From Pseudomonas fluorescens (GTDB lineage Bacteria; Pseudomonadota; Gammaproteobacteria; Pseudomonadales; Pseudomonadaceae), in the NCBI RefSeq assembly GCF_040448305.1, contig NZ_CP148752.1, forward strand, positions 3,224,001 through 3,288,000: a stretch of DNA of 64,000 bases, given 5' to 3'. Position 1 is the stretch's first letter; each line of letters opens with the position of its first letter. A program made the translations under genes and the position numbers. Shown one piece after another: positions 8,793 to 18,328 of the stretch. The notes under the pieces are model-generated. The model was not told the DNA's origin. It worked only from the letters and a program-made list of their open reading frames with translations, and made no database searches.

Positions 8793-9824
8793 CTAGCACT
8801 CGCCACCGCTACTGTTTCGCAGCGAGAAATTACTCGGAGCTACCCCATACCAGCGCTTGAATGCCTGGGAAAAACTCGACAGGTCGCTGAAACCCAGTCG
8901 CTCGGCAATCTCGCTGAGGCTCAAGCGTTTGTCGTTGAGCATCTCGATGGCGCTGCGGCTGCGGGCCTCGGCCAGCAAGGCACGGAAGGTGGTGCCTTCA
9001 TCGTGCAGGCGACGCTTGAGGGTGCGTGTGCTGACGTGGATCAGGCGGGCCATGGCGCAAAGGTCCGGTGGCGTGGTGTCGGTACTGGTCAGGTAGTGCT
9101 GGACCAGCGCCGTCATGCCGGAACGGGCGATTCGCCGTTGCATCAACTGTGTGCACATCTGCTCGCACATGCTCACTGTGACGGCGTTGGCTTGTGGCAA
9201 GGGGCGCGCAAGGAATGAGCGATCAAAGGCCAGGCTGTTGCTGCTGGCTGCGTAAGTAGGCGCCAGCCCCAATAAACGGTCGTTATCGCACTCGTGAGCT
9301 GGGCCGGCACGTAACGTGAAGCGCGACAGCGAAAAGTCATCGCCCCCCAGTTCCTTGAGCAACAGCGCCCCCGCTGCCATGTCCCGGGCCAACAGAAAAT
9401 CGCGCAGGTCGGGTGCCAGCCCGGGCGTGGCGAAAGTCAGCACACCTTCACTGCCTTGCTCTTCATAGGTCACCACGGTGAATGCGTAGGTCAGCGGCAA
9501 AAAGCTCAGTGCCAGGGCTAGTGCATCCCCGGTGGTCGCGCTGCTGATCAGGCCGTAACCAAACAGGCCATAGGTCGAGAAGTGATAGCGCGCACCGACT
9601 TCGAAGCCAAGCCCCGGAGGATGATCGAGCAACTGCAACAGATTGCCGGTCACCCGCAGTTCCTGATCGGCAGTCAGCTCCAGATTCGGGTCGGCCAGTT
9701 GCGCTGCCGTAAGCCCCGAGCCGGCCAGTATCGCGCTGGCCACCAAGCCTTTTTCGACGCCGAACTGCACCAGCAACAAAGCGCTGGCCGGGCCACGCAA
9801 AAAATCCCGAAAGCTCATACCCAT
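8793..9824 (-). CDS. AraC-family transcriptional regulator (arabinose-binding-like N-terminal domain)
   Basis: About 343 residues from the ATG at 9824. The N-terminal two thirds match the PF12625-type sensor region found in OruR/ArgR/AlkR-like regulators (LLQLLDHPPGLGFEVGARYH). The C-terminus is a standard AraC double HTH: VSTRTLKRRLHDEGTTFRAL and LSEIAERLGFSDLSSFSQAF with the closing FKRWYGVAPSNF. An upstream in-frame start at 9908 exists, but 9824 fits family length. It is divergent from the GMC oxidoreductase/BVMO-esterase pair and most likely activates that operon in response to an alcohol, ketone or alkane-type inducer (inference from family and position). Confidence 0.88.
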   Translation of the reverse strand: MGMSFRDFLRGPASALLLVQFGVEKGLVASAILAGSGLTAAQLADPNLELTADQELRVTGNLLQLLDHPPGLGFEVGARYHFSTYGLFGYGLISSATTGDALALALSFLPLTYAFTVVTYEEQGSEGVLTFATPGLAPDLRDFLLARDMAAGALLLKELGGDDFSLSRFTLRAGPAHECDNDRLLGLAPTYAASSNSLAFDRSFLARPLPQANAVTVSMCEQMCTQLMQRRIARSGMTALVQHYLTSTDTTPPDLCAMARLIHVSTRTLKRRLHDEGTTFRALLAEARSRSAIEMLNDKRLSLSEIAERLGFSDLSSFSQAFKRWYGVAPSNFSLRNSSGGEC

Positions 9825-10041
9825 GTGCCTGTGGCGAAAAGGTTGGCCCGAATAATAAAGCAATTGTCCCATTCCAGCATTCGGTTCTTTATCAATGGCC
9901 GTCACCATCCGTTACGCACGGTTCGTCGTTTAACCAACCATAAAAGGCCGTTGCAGCACTTGGCGAAAACCAGGAGGCGCAATTGTGTGGTTTCGGGTAA
10001 CCCCGCAAATCTCGCACTGCCTTGCACAAGGGAGAACAACA

Positions 10042-11712
10042 ATGAAAAAGACCTTCGATTACATCGTAGTGGGCGGCGGTTCCGGTGGTTGTGTGGTGGC
10101 CGGTCGGCTGAGCGAAGATCCGGACGTCAGTGTTTGCTTGCTGGAGGCCGGTGGCGGCGGGCAGTCCAGCCTGGTCAATATCCCCGCAGCGATGGTGGCA
10201 ATGGTGCCGACTTCGGTGAATAACTGGGCCTTCGACACCGTCCCGCAGATGGCGCTGGAAGGGCGCAAGGGCTACCAGCCACGGGGCAAGGCACTGGGTG
10301 GTTCCTCAGCGATCAACGCCATGATCTACGTGCGGGGTCATCAATGGGACTACGACCATTGGGCCGCCCTGGGCAATAGCGGTTGGGCATTCAAGGATGT
10401 CTTGCCGTACTTCCGTCGCAGTGAGCACAACGAGCGCATCGACAGTGTCTTGCACGGGCGGGGCGGGCCGTTATGGGTCAGCGATTTACGTTCGGACAAT
10501 CCATTCCAGCAACGCTTTCTGCAGGCGGCCCGCGAGACCGGTTTGCCGCTCAACGACGACTTCAACGGTGAAGAACAGGAAGGCGTTGGCATCTATCAAG
10601 TCACGCAAAAGCACGGTGAACGTTGCAGTGCGGCGCGCGCATATCTGTTGCCGCATGTGGGGGTGCGCAACAACCTGAGCGTCGAAACCCGGGCCCAGGT
10701 GCAACGGATCCTGTTCGAAGGCACTCGCGCCGTGGCTGTCGAGGTGCTGCAAAACGGTCAGGTTCGCACCCTGCGTGCCAGGCGGGAAGTCATCCTCGCC
10801 GCCGGGGCCTTCCAGACCCCGCAACTGTTGATGTTGTCGGGAGTGGGGCCGAAAGAGGAACTGCAACGCCATGGCATCCCGCTCTTGCAGGACCTGCCTG
10901 GTGTCGGGCAGAACCTGCAAGACCATCCGGATTTCGTTTTCGTCTACAAGACCTCAAGCCTGGATGCCATGGGCGTTTCATTCGCTGGCAGTACCAGAAT
11001 GCTCAAGGAAGCCGGCCGTTTCCGCCGGGAACGTCGAGGCATGCTGACCTCGAATTTTGCCGAGGGCGGAGCGTTTCTCAAGACGCGCGAAGCGCTGGAT
11101 AAACCGGATATTCAATTGCATTTTGTTGTCGCCCCGGTCGAGGACCATGCGCGCAAGTTGCGCCTGGGTCATGGGTTGTCGTGCCACGTTTGCCTGTTGC
11201 GTCCGCGCAGTCGCGGAACCGTATCCCTGGCCAGCAAAGACCCGCAAGCGGCACCGCTGATTGATCCGGCGTTTCTTCAGGACCCGCAGGACCTGGAAGA
11301 CATGGTCGCGGCATTCAGACTGACACGCCGATTGATGCAGGCACCGGCGCTGGCCAACTGGATCACCCGCGATCTGTACACCGAAGGGGTCGACACCGAC
11401 GAGCAGATCCGCACCGTACTGCGTCGTCGTACCGACAGTGTTTATCACCCGGTGGGCACTTGCCGCATGGGCGATGACCCACTGGCCGTGGTCGACGCGC
11501 AACTTCGTGTACACGGTCTGCAAGGGCTGCGAATCGTCGACGCATCGGTGATGCCGACCCTGATCGGCGGCAACACCAACGCACCGACCATCATGATCGC
11601 CGAGAAAGCCGTTGACCTTATTCGCGGTATTCAGCGGGTGAGTTCGTCTGCCCGGTCTGAAACGCCAGCCACTACTAAAAACAACAACGGGGCACCTTAT
11701 GTCGTTGCATGA
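10042..11712 (+). CDS. GMC-family FAD-dependent alcohol dehydrogenase (AlkJ/choline-dehydrogenase-like)
   Basis: A 556-residue flavoprotein. The N-terminal Rossmann motif is VVGGGSGGCVVAGRL; GMC signatures follow in GKALGGSSAINAMIYVRGH and AAGAFQTPQLLMLSGVGP. The catalytic histidine region VYHPVGTCRMGDD and GNTNAPTIMIAEKA lie near the C-terminus. Members such as AlkJ oxidise aliphatic alcohols to aldehydes or ketones and pass electrons to the quinone pool. GGAG precedes the chosen ATG by 7 bases; an in-frame ATG at 9985 lacks a site. The last 14 bases overlap the next gene, so the two are translationally coupled. Choline is unlikely as substrate, given the BVMO partner. Confidence 0.9.
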   Translation: MKKTFDYIVVGGGSGGCVVAGRLSEDPDVSVCLLEAGGGGQSSLVNIPAAMVAMVPTSVNNWAFDTVPQMALEGRKGYQPRGKALGGSSAINAMIYVRGHQWDYDHWAALGNSGWAFKDVLPYFRRSEHNERIDSVLHGRGGPLWVSDLRSDNPFQQRFLQAARETGLPLNDDFNGEEQEGVGIYQVTQKHGERCSAARAYLLPHVGVRNNLSVETRAQVQRILFEGTRAVAVEVLQNGQVRTLRARREVILAAGAFQTPQLLMLSGVGPKEELQRHGIPLLQDLPGVGQNLQDHPDFVFVYKTSSLDAMGVSFAGSTRMLKEAGRFRRERRGMLTSNFAEGGAFLKTREALDKPDIQLHFVVAPVEDHARKLRLGHGLSCHVCLLRPRSRGTVSLASKDPQAAPLIDPAFLQDPQDLEDMVAAFRLTRRLMQAPALANWITRDLYTEGVDTDEQIRTVLRRRTDSVYHPVGTCRMGDDPLAVVDAQLRVHGLQGLRIVDASVMPTLIGGNTNAPTIMIAEKAVDLIRGIQRVSSSARSETPATTKNNNGAPYVVA

Positions 11713-14137
11713 AGTTGAAACCGGTCGCCAGTCGGCAACAGCCTTGAGCGCCATCATCATCGGCAGCGGTTTTGCCGGTATCGGCATGGCCGTTGCCTTG
11801 CAAAAGGCCGGTGTGAAGGACTTTGTGATCCTGGAGAAGAAACAGGACGTCGGCGGTGTCTGGCGGGACAACAGTTACCCCGGCGCCGCGTGCGACGTAC
11901 CTTCGCACCTGTATTCGTTTTCGTTTGAGCCGAACCCGGACTGGAGCAGGGTGTTCGCGCCCCAGGTAGAGATTCACGCCTATCTGCGGCATTGCGCCGA
12001 CAAGTACGGACTGGACAAGCACATTCGTTTCGGCGCCGAAGTGGTGTGCGCCGAGTTCGATGAACGCACGTCGCTGTGGCACGTGACTCAGCAGGATGGC
12101 AGTGTCCTGAGTGCATCGCTGTTGATCAGTGGCACCGGTCAGTTGAGTCGCCCGGCGTTCCCGAAACTGGCGGGTATGCAAACCTTCAAGGGGCACGTGT
12201 TCCACTCGGCGACCTGGGACCACAGCTATTCGCTGGCAGGCAAACGCGTGGCGGTGGTCGGCACCGGTGCTTCGGCCATTCAGTTCGTGCCGGCGATTGC
12301 CGGGACTGTCGGGCACCTGAAAGTGTTCCAGCGCTCGCCCGCGTACCTGATGCCTCGACCTGATCGGGCCTACTCCGAGCGGGTAAAATCATTGCTGCGC
12401 AACATGCCCTGGACGATGACTGCGTACCGCGCTTCGATATACATGCGCTACGAATCCCGGGCGCTGGCGTTCACCCGATTCAAGGGCTTGATGAAGTGGG
12501 CAGTGGGCGTTCCGTTCCATCGACTGCTGTCCGAGCAAGTGGCGGACCCGGTACTGCGCAGCAAACTGACCCCGGATTATCCGTACGGCTGCAAGCGTAT
12601 CCTGCTGTCCAGCGAATACCTCAAGACCATGAGCCGGTCCAACGTGGAGTTGGTGACCGACGGCATTGCGCGAGTCACTGAAAGCGGCATTGAAACCGTT
12701 GACGGCCAGCGGCATGAAGTCGATGCGATCATCTACGGCACCGGGTTCGCGGCCACCGAGTTTCTGTCACCGATGCGTATCGTCGGGCGCAATGGCGTGG
12801 ACCTTAACCATGCCTGGCGCGCTGGCACCCGCGCTTATCTGGGGCTGACGGTTCCGTTATTCCCAAATTTCTTCATGTTGTATGGGCCCAACACCAACCT
12901 GGGCCACAACTCGATTGTCTACATGCTGGAAAGTCAGATCGCCCACGTCATGCGCTGTTGGCGCACGATGAAGGGCACCGGCGCCAACACCGTGGAAGTC
13001 GACTCAAGCGTGTATGAGCGCTTCCATGGGCAGGTCCAGCAACGCCTGGCCAACACGGTGTGGAACGGCTGCAAGAGCTGGTATGTGGATGACGCTGGCA
13101 ACAACAGCACCAACTGGCCGGGTTTCACCTTGAGCTATCGCTGGTTGACGCGGTTTTCCGGGTTGCATGCATACCGTTTCACACACGAGTTTGAAGGCGC
13201 CACGACCGTTGGCGAATCCCGCGACTGGCCGGAAAAATTGAGCGCCGGATTCCTGAGATTTTTTTTGCGCACCACGTTCCGCTCGCTGATCGGGCCGGGG
13301 TTGGCTGCGCCAGCGCAGAGAAAGGTCGTGAGCCTATTGTCCACGTTGATGCCTGGCACTGGCGGCGTGATTCGTTATCGCCAACAGGCCAACGGCGTGC
13401 CGGTGCAAGTGGTCGCACCGAAGCAGGGTGAAAACGGCGGGGTCATTCTGTACCTGCATGGCGGGGCGTTCTGCCTTGGCTCGCCGGGTACGCATTGGAG
13501 CATCACCAGCCGCTTGGCCAAGGCCTCGGGGATGTCGGTGTGGGTAGCTGATTATCGCCTGGCGCCAGAACATCCTTGCCCGGCGGCATTGGACGATGCG
13601 CTGGCCTGCTATCAGGCACTCCGGGCTCAGGGGTATGCCGCTGACCGAATCTTCCTCGCCGGTGATTCGGCGGGCGCCGCGCTGGTGTTGGCTCTGGCGC
13701 TCAAGCTGCGTGATCTTCACCCGCATTTCGCCGCCGGCATGCTTCTAATTTCGCCAGTGGCTGACGAAAGCCTGAGCGGTGCTTCCATGACCTCGCGGGT
13801 TGAACAGGATCCGATGATCCGTCGCAGCTGGCTGGAGCAAGGGCTGCGCTGGTATGCCGGTACGCAGGTGATGGACAATCCGCTTGAGGTGGACCTGCAT
13901 GGGCTGCCGCCGATGTTGATCCAGGTCGGTGACCATGAGCTGTTGTTGTCTGACGCCACCCGATTGGCCGAGCATGCGCTTGGCAGCGGGGTGAATTGCC
14001 GCCTGGAGGTGTACGCCGCACGCTGGCACGTGTTCCAGTTGCAAGCCTTCTACCTGCGTTCGGCGGCCAAGGCGTTGAAGACCCTCGGCGCATTTGCCCG
14101 GGAGCAACTGGCACGCACGAAGCCTGATATGGCGTAA
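11699..14137 (+). CDS. Fused Baeyer-Villiger monooxygenase - alpha/beta hydrolase (HSL-type esterase)
   Basis: An 812-residue two-enzyme protein. Residues 1 to ~510 are a class B flavin monooxygenase: FAD motif IIIGSGFAGIGMAV (residues 20-33), the type I BVMO fingerprint FKGHVFHSATWD at residues 163-174 (F-x-G-x3-H-x3-W-D), and a second dinucleotide site VAVVGTGASAIQFV. Residues ~560-812 are a hormone-sensitive-lipase-type hydrolase: oxyanion motif HGGAFCLGSPG (His ~587), nucleophile elbow GDSAGA (Ser ~657), a likely acid in QVGDHELL and a likely base in RWHVF. BVMOs insert oxygen next to a ketone using NADPH and O2 to give an ester or lactone, which the second domain would hydrolyse. There is no stop codon or frameshift between the domains. 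Substrate is unknown. Confidence 0.9.
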   Translation: MSLHEVETGRQSATALSAIIIGSGFAGIGMAVALQKAGVKDFVILEKKQDVGGVWRDNSYPGAACDVPSHLYSFSFEPNPDWSRVFAPQVEIHAYLRHCADKYGLDKHIRFGAEVVCAEFDERTSLWHVTQQDGSVLSASLLISGTGQLSRPAFPKLAGMQTFKGHVFHSATWDHSYSLAGKRVAVVGTGASAIQFVPAIAGTVGHLKVFQRSPAYLMPRPDRAYSERVKSLLRNMPWTMTAYRASIYMRYESRALAFTRFKGLMKWAVGVPFHRLLSEQVADPVLRSKLTPDYPYGCKRILLSSEYLKTMSRSNVELVTDGIARVTESGIETVDGQRHEVDAIIYGTGFAATEFLSPMRIVGRNGVDLNHAWRAGTRAYLGLTVPLFPNFFMLYGPNTNLGHNSIVYMLESQIAHVMRCWRTMKGTGANTVEVDSSVYERFHGQVQQRLANTVWNGCKSWYVDDAGNNSTNWPGFTLSYRWLTRFSGLHAYRFTHEFEGATTVGESRDWPEKLSAGFLRFFLRTTFRSLIGPGLAAPAQRKVVSLLSTLMPGTGGVIRYRQQANGVPVQVVAPKQGENGGVILYLHGGAFCLGSPGTHWSITSRLAKASGMSVWVADYRLAPEHPCPAALDDALACYQALRAQGYAADRIFLAGDSAGAALVLALALKLRDLHPHFAAGMLLISPVADESLSGASMTSRVEQDPMIRRSWLEQGLRWYAGTQVMDNPLEVDLHGLPPMLIQVGDHELLLSDATRLAEHALGSGVNCRLEVYAARWHVFQLQAFYLRSAAKALKTLGAFAREQLARTKPDMA

Positions 14138-14421
14138 AGCCGGGCGCTGTGATCACACAGTTGGGCAATTCGCGTGATCTGTTATGCCGTGGACCTGTTC
14201 GGTGGAGGTGCGGGTGCGTTGTCACTAAAGGTGAGCGCGACCAACGGATCGGAAAATGCTTTCGGGTGCACGGTGCAGGGTGCGCTCAATGGCTCTGCGA
14301 TGTCGGGACTCGATCAGGTACCAGCCAGTCAAATAAATTTGAAATGCACGGCGATGCTCGACAGAATCGCGCACCTGTCTGGCCAAAGGTGTCGGACGTT
14401 CGTGGTGAAAAGGGGCAGCAG

Positions 14422-15117
14422 TTGAACGAGCAGACTATGTCCATGCGCCTGGAGCGCGTGGCGGCGCATGTGCCAGCCGGTGCGCGCCTGGCCGATATCG
14501 GCTCGGATCACGGCTACCTGCCGGTGGCGTTGATGCGCCGTGGCGCCATCGTCGCGGCGGTGGCCGGCGAGGTGGCCTTGACGCCGTTCCACTCGGCCGA
14601 ACGCACCGTACGCGAAAGCGGCCTGGACCGGCAGATCACCGTGCGCCTGGCCAACGGCCTGGCGGCGATAGAGCCGGGAGACGGGATCACGGCGATCAGC
14701 ATCTGCGGGATGGGCGGCGAAACGATCCGCGACATCCTCGACAGCGGCAAGGCATGCCTGAGCGGTCAGGAACGCCTGATCCTGCAGCCCAACGGCGGCG
14801 AGCAGCCACTGCGTCAATGGCTGATGGAAAATGGCTACCGCATCCTCCGCGAGGAAGTCCTGCGGGAAAACCGCTTCGACTACGAAATCATCGTCGCCGA
14901 GCGCGCCGGGCCGGTGGAGTACACCGCCGAGGAGCTGTACTTCGGCCCGTTGCAGATGCAGGCCCGCAGCCCGGCGTTCCTGGTCAAATGGCAGCGCAAG
15001 CTGCGCCAGAAGCAGAAGACCCTGGCCCAATTAGCCCGGGCGCAGCAAGCCGTGCCCGAGGAGAAAGTGCAGGACATCGCGCGCCAGGCCCGGTGGATCA
15101 GCGAACTGCTGACTTGA
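14422..15117 (+). CDS. trmK: tRNA (adenine22-N1)-methyltransferase TrmK family
   Basis: A 231-residue SAM-dependent methyltransferase. Motif I is ADIGSDHGYLPVALM, followed by the family-typical ISICGMGGETIRDIL and LILQPNGGEQPLRQWL; the C-terminus is a charged helical extension (FLVKWQRKLRQKQKTLAQ). TrmK in Bacillus methylates N1 of A22 in tRNA-Ser/Tyr-type tRNAs. Pseudomonads carry close homologues. I chose the TTG at 14422 because AGGGG lies 7 bases upstream and the protein then begins NEQTMSMRLERVAAH as in homologues I recall. An ATG at 14437 is the alternative. It is convergent with the MHS transporter, 25 bases apart. Confidence 0.85.
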   Translation: MNEQTMSMRLERVAAHVPAGARLADIGSDHGYLPVALMRRGAIVAAVAGEVALTPFHSAERTVRESGLDRQITVRLANGLAAIEPGDGITAISICGMGGETIRDILDSGKACLSGQERLILQPNGGEQPLRQWLMENGYRILREEVLRENRFDYEIIVAERAGPVEYTAEELYFGPLQMQARSPAFLVKWQRKLRQKQKTLAQLARAQQAVPEEKVQDIARQARWISELLT

Positions 15118-15142
15118 GCACCGTCCCGGCTCGTTTGGTGTT

Positions 15143-16480
15143 TCAGGCCGCAGCGCTCACTGCTACGCCTTTTTCCCCCGACGCAACGTCATGCAGGGAA
15201 ATCCTTGAAGTTTCCGGCAATGCCAGCCCGCCCGCCAGCGCGAGCAATGCAATCGCGATCAGATAGAACGCCGGCGACAAGTTGCTGCCGGTCGTGCTGA
15301 TCAACCACGTCGCCACCAGCGGTGCGGTGCCGCCGAAAAGGGTATACGCCATGTTGTAGGTGATAGCCGAGGCGGTGTATCGAGTACGGGTAGGGAAGGT
15401 TTCCGAGAGCAAGGCCGCGGTGACCACGCCACACAACACCGCGCCAATCGCCAGGAGCATGACGCCGATGATGGACGCGGCGAACGAGCCGGAGCTGGCC
15501 ATCAGGAACGATGGATACACGACCACAATCAACAGCGCGCAAGCGGTCATCACCGTGATTCGACGCCCGACCCGGTCCGAATACAGCCCGGCCAGCGGGC
15601 AGATCGCTGCAGCGAATAGCAATGCAATCAGTGACACCAGCAACGCTGTAGCGCGACTCAGGCCACCGGCGACTTGCAAGTAGGTCGCGAAATAGGTGGT
15701 GAACATATAAAACGAGAGTGCCGTGAGTGACACAAAAGCACCCAGGCAACAGATCGCCGCACCATGGTTGCGCAAGGTTTCCTTGAGTGGGGAATGGGCG
15801 ACTGCGTGTTCCTCGGTCACCGCCTGGAATGCCGGTGTCTCATCGAGCTTCCAGCGCAAGTAAAGACCCACCAGGCCCAGTGGCGCGGCAATCAGGAACG
15901 GCAGGCGCCAACCCCAGCTACCCATTGCTTCGGCGGACAATGACGCCTCGAGTGCGTAGGCCACCACGGCTGCCGCGGCGAAGGCGGAAAATGTCGACAC
16001 CGGAATGAAGCTGCCGTACCAGGCGCGTTTGTCACGCGGTGCATGCTCCATCAGGTAGGCACAGGCACCTGCGTATTCTCCGCCGGCGGAAAAGCCTTGG
16101 GCGCAACGGATCAGGGACAGAAGAATCGGCGCCATGACCCCGATTGCCGCATAAGTGGGCAGCAGACCGATCAAAGTCGTTGCACCGGCCATCAGCAGAA
16201 TCGTCATCGCAAGGGTTCGCTTGCGGCCGATCCTGTCCCCCAGCATGCCGAAGAAAATCCCGCCAAGGGGCCGAAACGCGAAGGCCACGGCGAATACCGC
16301 AAAGGTCTTGAGCAGCGCGGCACTGGCATCGCCGCTGGGGAAAAATTGCTGGGCGATGGTCGTGGCCAAAAAGCCGTAGACGGCGAAGTCGAACCACTCG
16401 ACGAAATTGCCGATGCCGGCGGCCACAATCACTTTTCTCAGCGTTGCTGGGCTGACTTGTTCTGTCGTTGCGCTTGTCAT
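15143..16480 (-). CDS. MFS transporter, metabolite:H+ symporter (MHS/ProP-like) family
   Basis: A 445-residue inner-membrane protein with 12 expected membrane segments. MHS signatures are present: GNFVEWFDFAVYGFLA at the N-terminus, FRPLGGIFFGMLGDRIGRK in the first cytoplasmic loop and RCAQGFSAGGEYAGACAYL in segments 4-5. Family members import proline/betaine, dicarboxylates, shikimate or alpha-ketoglutarate with protons. Nothing nearby fixes the substrate. No regulator is adjacent. The ATG at 16480 is the only start that gives the complete first membrane segment. Confidence 0.9.
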   Translation of the reverse strand: MTSATTEQVSPATLRKVIVAAGIGNFVEWFDFAVYGFLATTIAQQFFPSGDASAALLKTFAVFAVAFAFRPLGGIFFGMLGDRIGRKRTLAMTILLMAGATTLIGLLPTYAAIGVMAPILLSLIRCAQGFSAGGEYAGACAYLMEHAPRDKRAWYGSFIPVSTFSAFAAAAVVAYALEASLSAEAMGSWGWRLPFLIAAPLGLVGLYLRWKLDETPAFQAVTEEHAVAHSPLKETLRNHGAAICCLGAFVSLTALSFYMFTTYFATYLQVAGGLSRATALLVSLIALLFAAAICPLAGLYSDRVGRRITVMTACALLIVVVYPSFLMASSGSFAASIIGVMLLAIGAVLCGVVTAALLSETFPTRTRYTASAITYNMAYTLFGGTAPLVATWLISTTGSNLSPAFYLIAIALLALAGGLALPETSRISLHDVASGEKGVAVSAAA

Positions 16481-16742
16481 GCTTGACCTCGGCAGTTCGT
16501 GAGTATGCTATCGATTATCGGGGCAGGCACAGCGGCGGCTCACTTCAAAAGTGTCATCCACATAGTCAGTACCGACTTCATGCCGTTGAATTACGCATGA
16601 TTCGCGCCAGATTGGCCGATAGTCGCGGGTTGCCAAGGGCGCTATTGACCCAGGGTGAAGAAAGGGCGGTGTTGTTCTCGAATTTGTAAGGCGCTGACGG
16701 TATTGTCGATCGCCGGGATCAGATCGATTTAAAGGGAAGAAG

Positions 16743-17327
16743 ATGACATTGACAGTCGAAAGCCTGGTCAGGATCGCAATGGCCAATCCAGTAAACGCAG
16801 AAATTTCCACTCGCTTGCCTGAGCTCGGTTTGAACCAATGCCTGCTCACGGCCGGTTGCTTGTTCCAGGCCGTGTGGAATCACCAGTCACAGCTACCGCC
16901 AGAGTGGGGAGTGAAGGACTACGACGTCTTTTACTTCGATGAGGATCTGTCCTGGGAAGCAGAGAATGAGGTCATCCATTGCGCTCAGCATCTGTTCCAG
17001 GACCTCGACGTGAACGTCGAAATGAAGAATCAGGCTCGCGTTCACCTGTGGTACAGGCAGCGGTTTGGCGGGGATTATCCGCAGCTTCAGTCGGCTAAAG
17101 ACGGGGTTGATCGCTACCTGATTGCCGGTACCTGCATTGGATTGGATGTTGAAACTGGCGAGGTCTATGCGCCCAACGGCCTGGCCGACACAGAGCACGG
17201 GCTACTTCGAATCAATCCAAAGAATCCCAGGCCAGACCTGTTCGATCAGAAGGCGAAAAGTTATCAGGCTCGCTGGCCCTGGCTCAGGATTGTAGAGCCC
17301 CCACTGTCGGTAGTGCCACGACTCTGA
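16743..17327 (+). CDS. Nucleotidyltransferase-like protein (NTP_transf_6 / DUF925 family)
   Basis: A 194-residue soluble protein. It has the family pattern ISTRLPELGLNQCLLTAGCL (the G-G-like start of the fold), then WGVKDYDVFYFDEDLSWEAE, whose acidic pair D-Y-D could bind metal, and YPQLQSAKDGVDRYLIAGTC. The family is widespread in proteobacteria and has a nucleotidyltransferase fold, but I know of no proven substrate. AAGGGAAGAAG directly before the ATG is a strong ribosome site. It stands alone, in the same direction as nothing else nearby. Confidence 0.85.
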   Translation: MTLTVESLVRIAMANPVNAEISTRLPELGLNQCLLTAGCLFQAVWNHQSQLPPEWGVKDYDVFYFDEDLSWEAENEVIHCAQHLFQDLDVNVEMKNQARVHLWYRQRFGGDYPQLQSAKDGVDRYLIAGTCIGLDVETGEVYAPNGLADTEHGLLRINPKNPRPDLFDQKAKSYQARWPWLRIVEPPLSVVPRL

Positions 17328-17441
17328 GAAGAGTGAAGAGATCAAAAAACCATGACATGGCTGTAACCGGGCGTGGGGGCATATCCGGATTTGCAAGCTA
17401 ACGCTCAAAAAAGCACGAACTTGATCGTCTGGCGATACCGT

Positions 17442-18245
17442 TCAGTTTTTCTTCTTGATCAGTTTATTAATGTAGTACTTCAGGCTTAAACGATCTTTGG
17501 GCCTTGGTTTGTAGTGGGTTTTGTTTCTTTGTGCCGGATCGATCGCCATGGTTCCCGCGGTGTAGTAATAAAGCGCGATAGACCGGCGGGTGATGTGCTC
17601 CGGAGTCGTCAAAGGCTCCGGGTGCCCATGATTGCTGTCTTTGTCTGTGTTGAAAATGACGCAGCGATTGTAAATGGGCAGGACTTTTTTAAGGCAGGTC
17701 TTCATGCCGACATCCCAAAGTTCCAGGTTGCCGCCATACTCTTCTTGCCAGTCTTCATTCAGATAAATGATGATATTCAGTCTGCGCTCAACATTAAGTT
17801 TTTTGTTGAGCCTGAAGTCTGAGTGCACCCCCAGGAAACCACCGCTTTTCGTTTCATGCAGGCCGCCGCCGGTAAAGTAGGGGTCGGGTATCAAACCTTC
17901 GATGCCTGTGAGCTTTTCAAGAAACTGCAACATGGGGGCCGAGTTAAAGGCGTTGAAAACAGTCTTCAGATAGGGGGGGCATTCGTTGGGACTGATTTGA
18001 CGTTTTCGTTGACCTTTATAGCCGCGCTCGTAGAGCATTTCATTGTTGGTTGGCTCGACCGGGAAGTGCGAGCAGATGCTCGCAATCAGGTCTTCGTGCA
18101 AGAAGTTGTCGATGACTATGTGCGGAAATGGCGTAGCCTGAACATAGCGACTGGCCAACGAGGCACCAAGGGCGCTGGCGGCATTCTGGTCGAAATCAAG
18201 CTCCGGGGACAGGGTGATAGGTAGTGCTTGAGTGATGGGTGCCAT
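17442..18245 (-). CDS. 2-oxoglutarate/Fe(II)-dependent oxygenase (prolyl-4-hydroxylase-like fold)
   Basis: A 267-residue protein with the iron-binding facial triad: GVHSDFR (His ~141, Asp ~143) and SNHGHPEPL (His ~206 or 208), plus the 2OG-binding arginine in ITRRSIALYYY (~220). An FPHIVIDNFL segment near the N-terminus is typical of the 2OG-FeII_Oxy_3 group, which hydroxylates protein or sugar residues and often sits in cell-surface or glycosylation loci. The gene is lower in GC than its surroundings and lies 83 bases downstream of a glycosyltransferase on the same strand, so the two probably act on the same glycan or glycoprotein (inference). Confidence 0.87.
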   Translation of the reverse strand: MAPITQALPITLSPELDFDQNAASALGASLASRYVQATPFPHIVIDNFLHEDLIASICSHFPVEPTNNEMLYERGYKGQRKRQISPNECPPYLKTVFNAFNSAPMLQFLEKLTGIEGLIPDPYFTGGGLHETKSGGFLGVHSDFRLNKKLNVERRLNIIIYLNEDWQEEYGGNLELWDVGMKTCLKKVLPIYNRCVIFNTDKDSNHGHPEPLTTPEHITRRSIALYYYTAGTMAIDPAQRNKTHYKPRPKDRLSLKYYINKLIKKKN

Positions 18246-18328
18246 TACCGCTCCAATAACTTGATATAAAGACTTGTGGGTGACTTCAAGCAGAGTTTAA
18301 CTGGCTGCTCGTTGCGCCTGTTCGTAGC

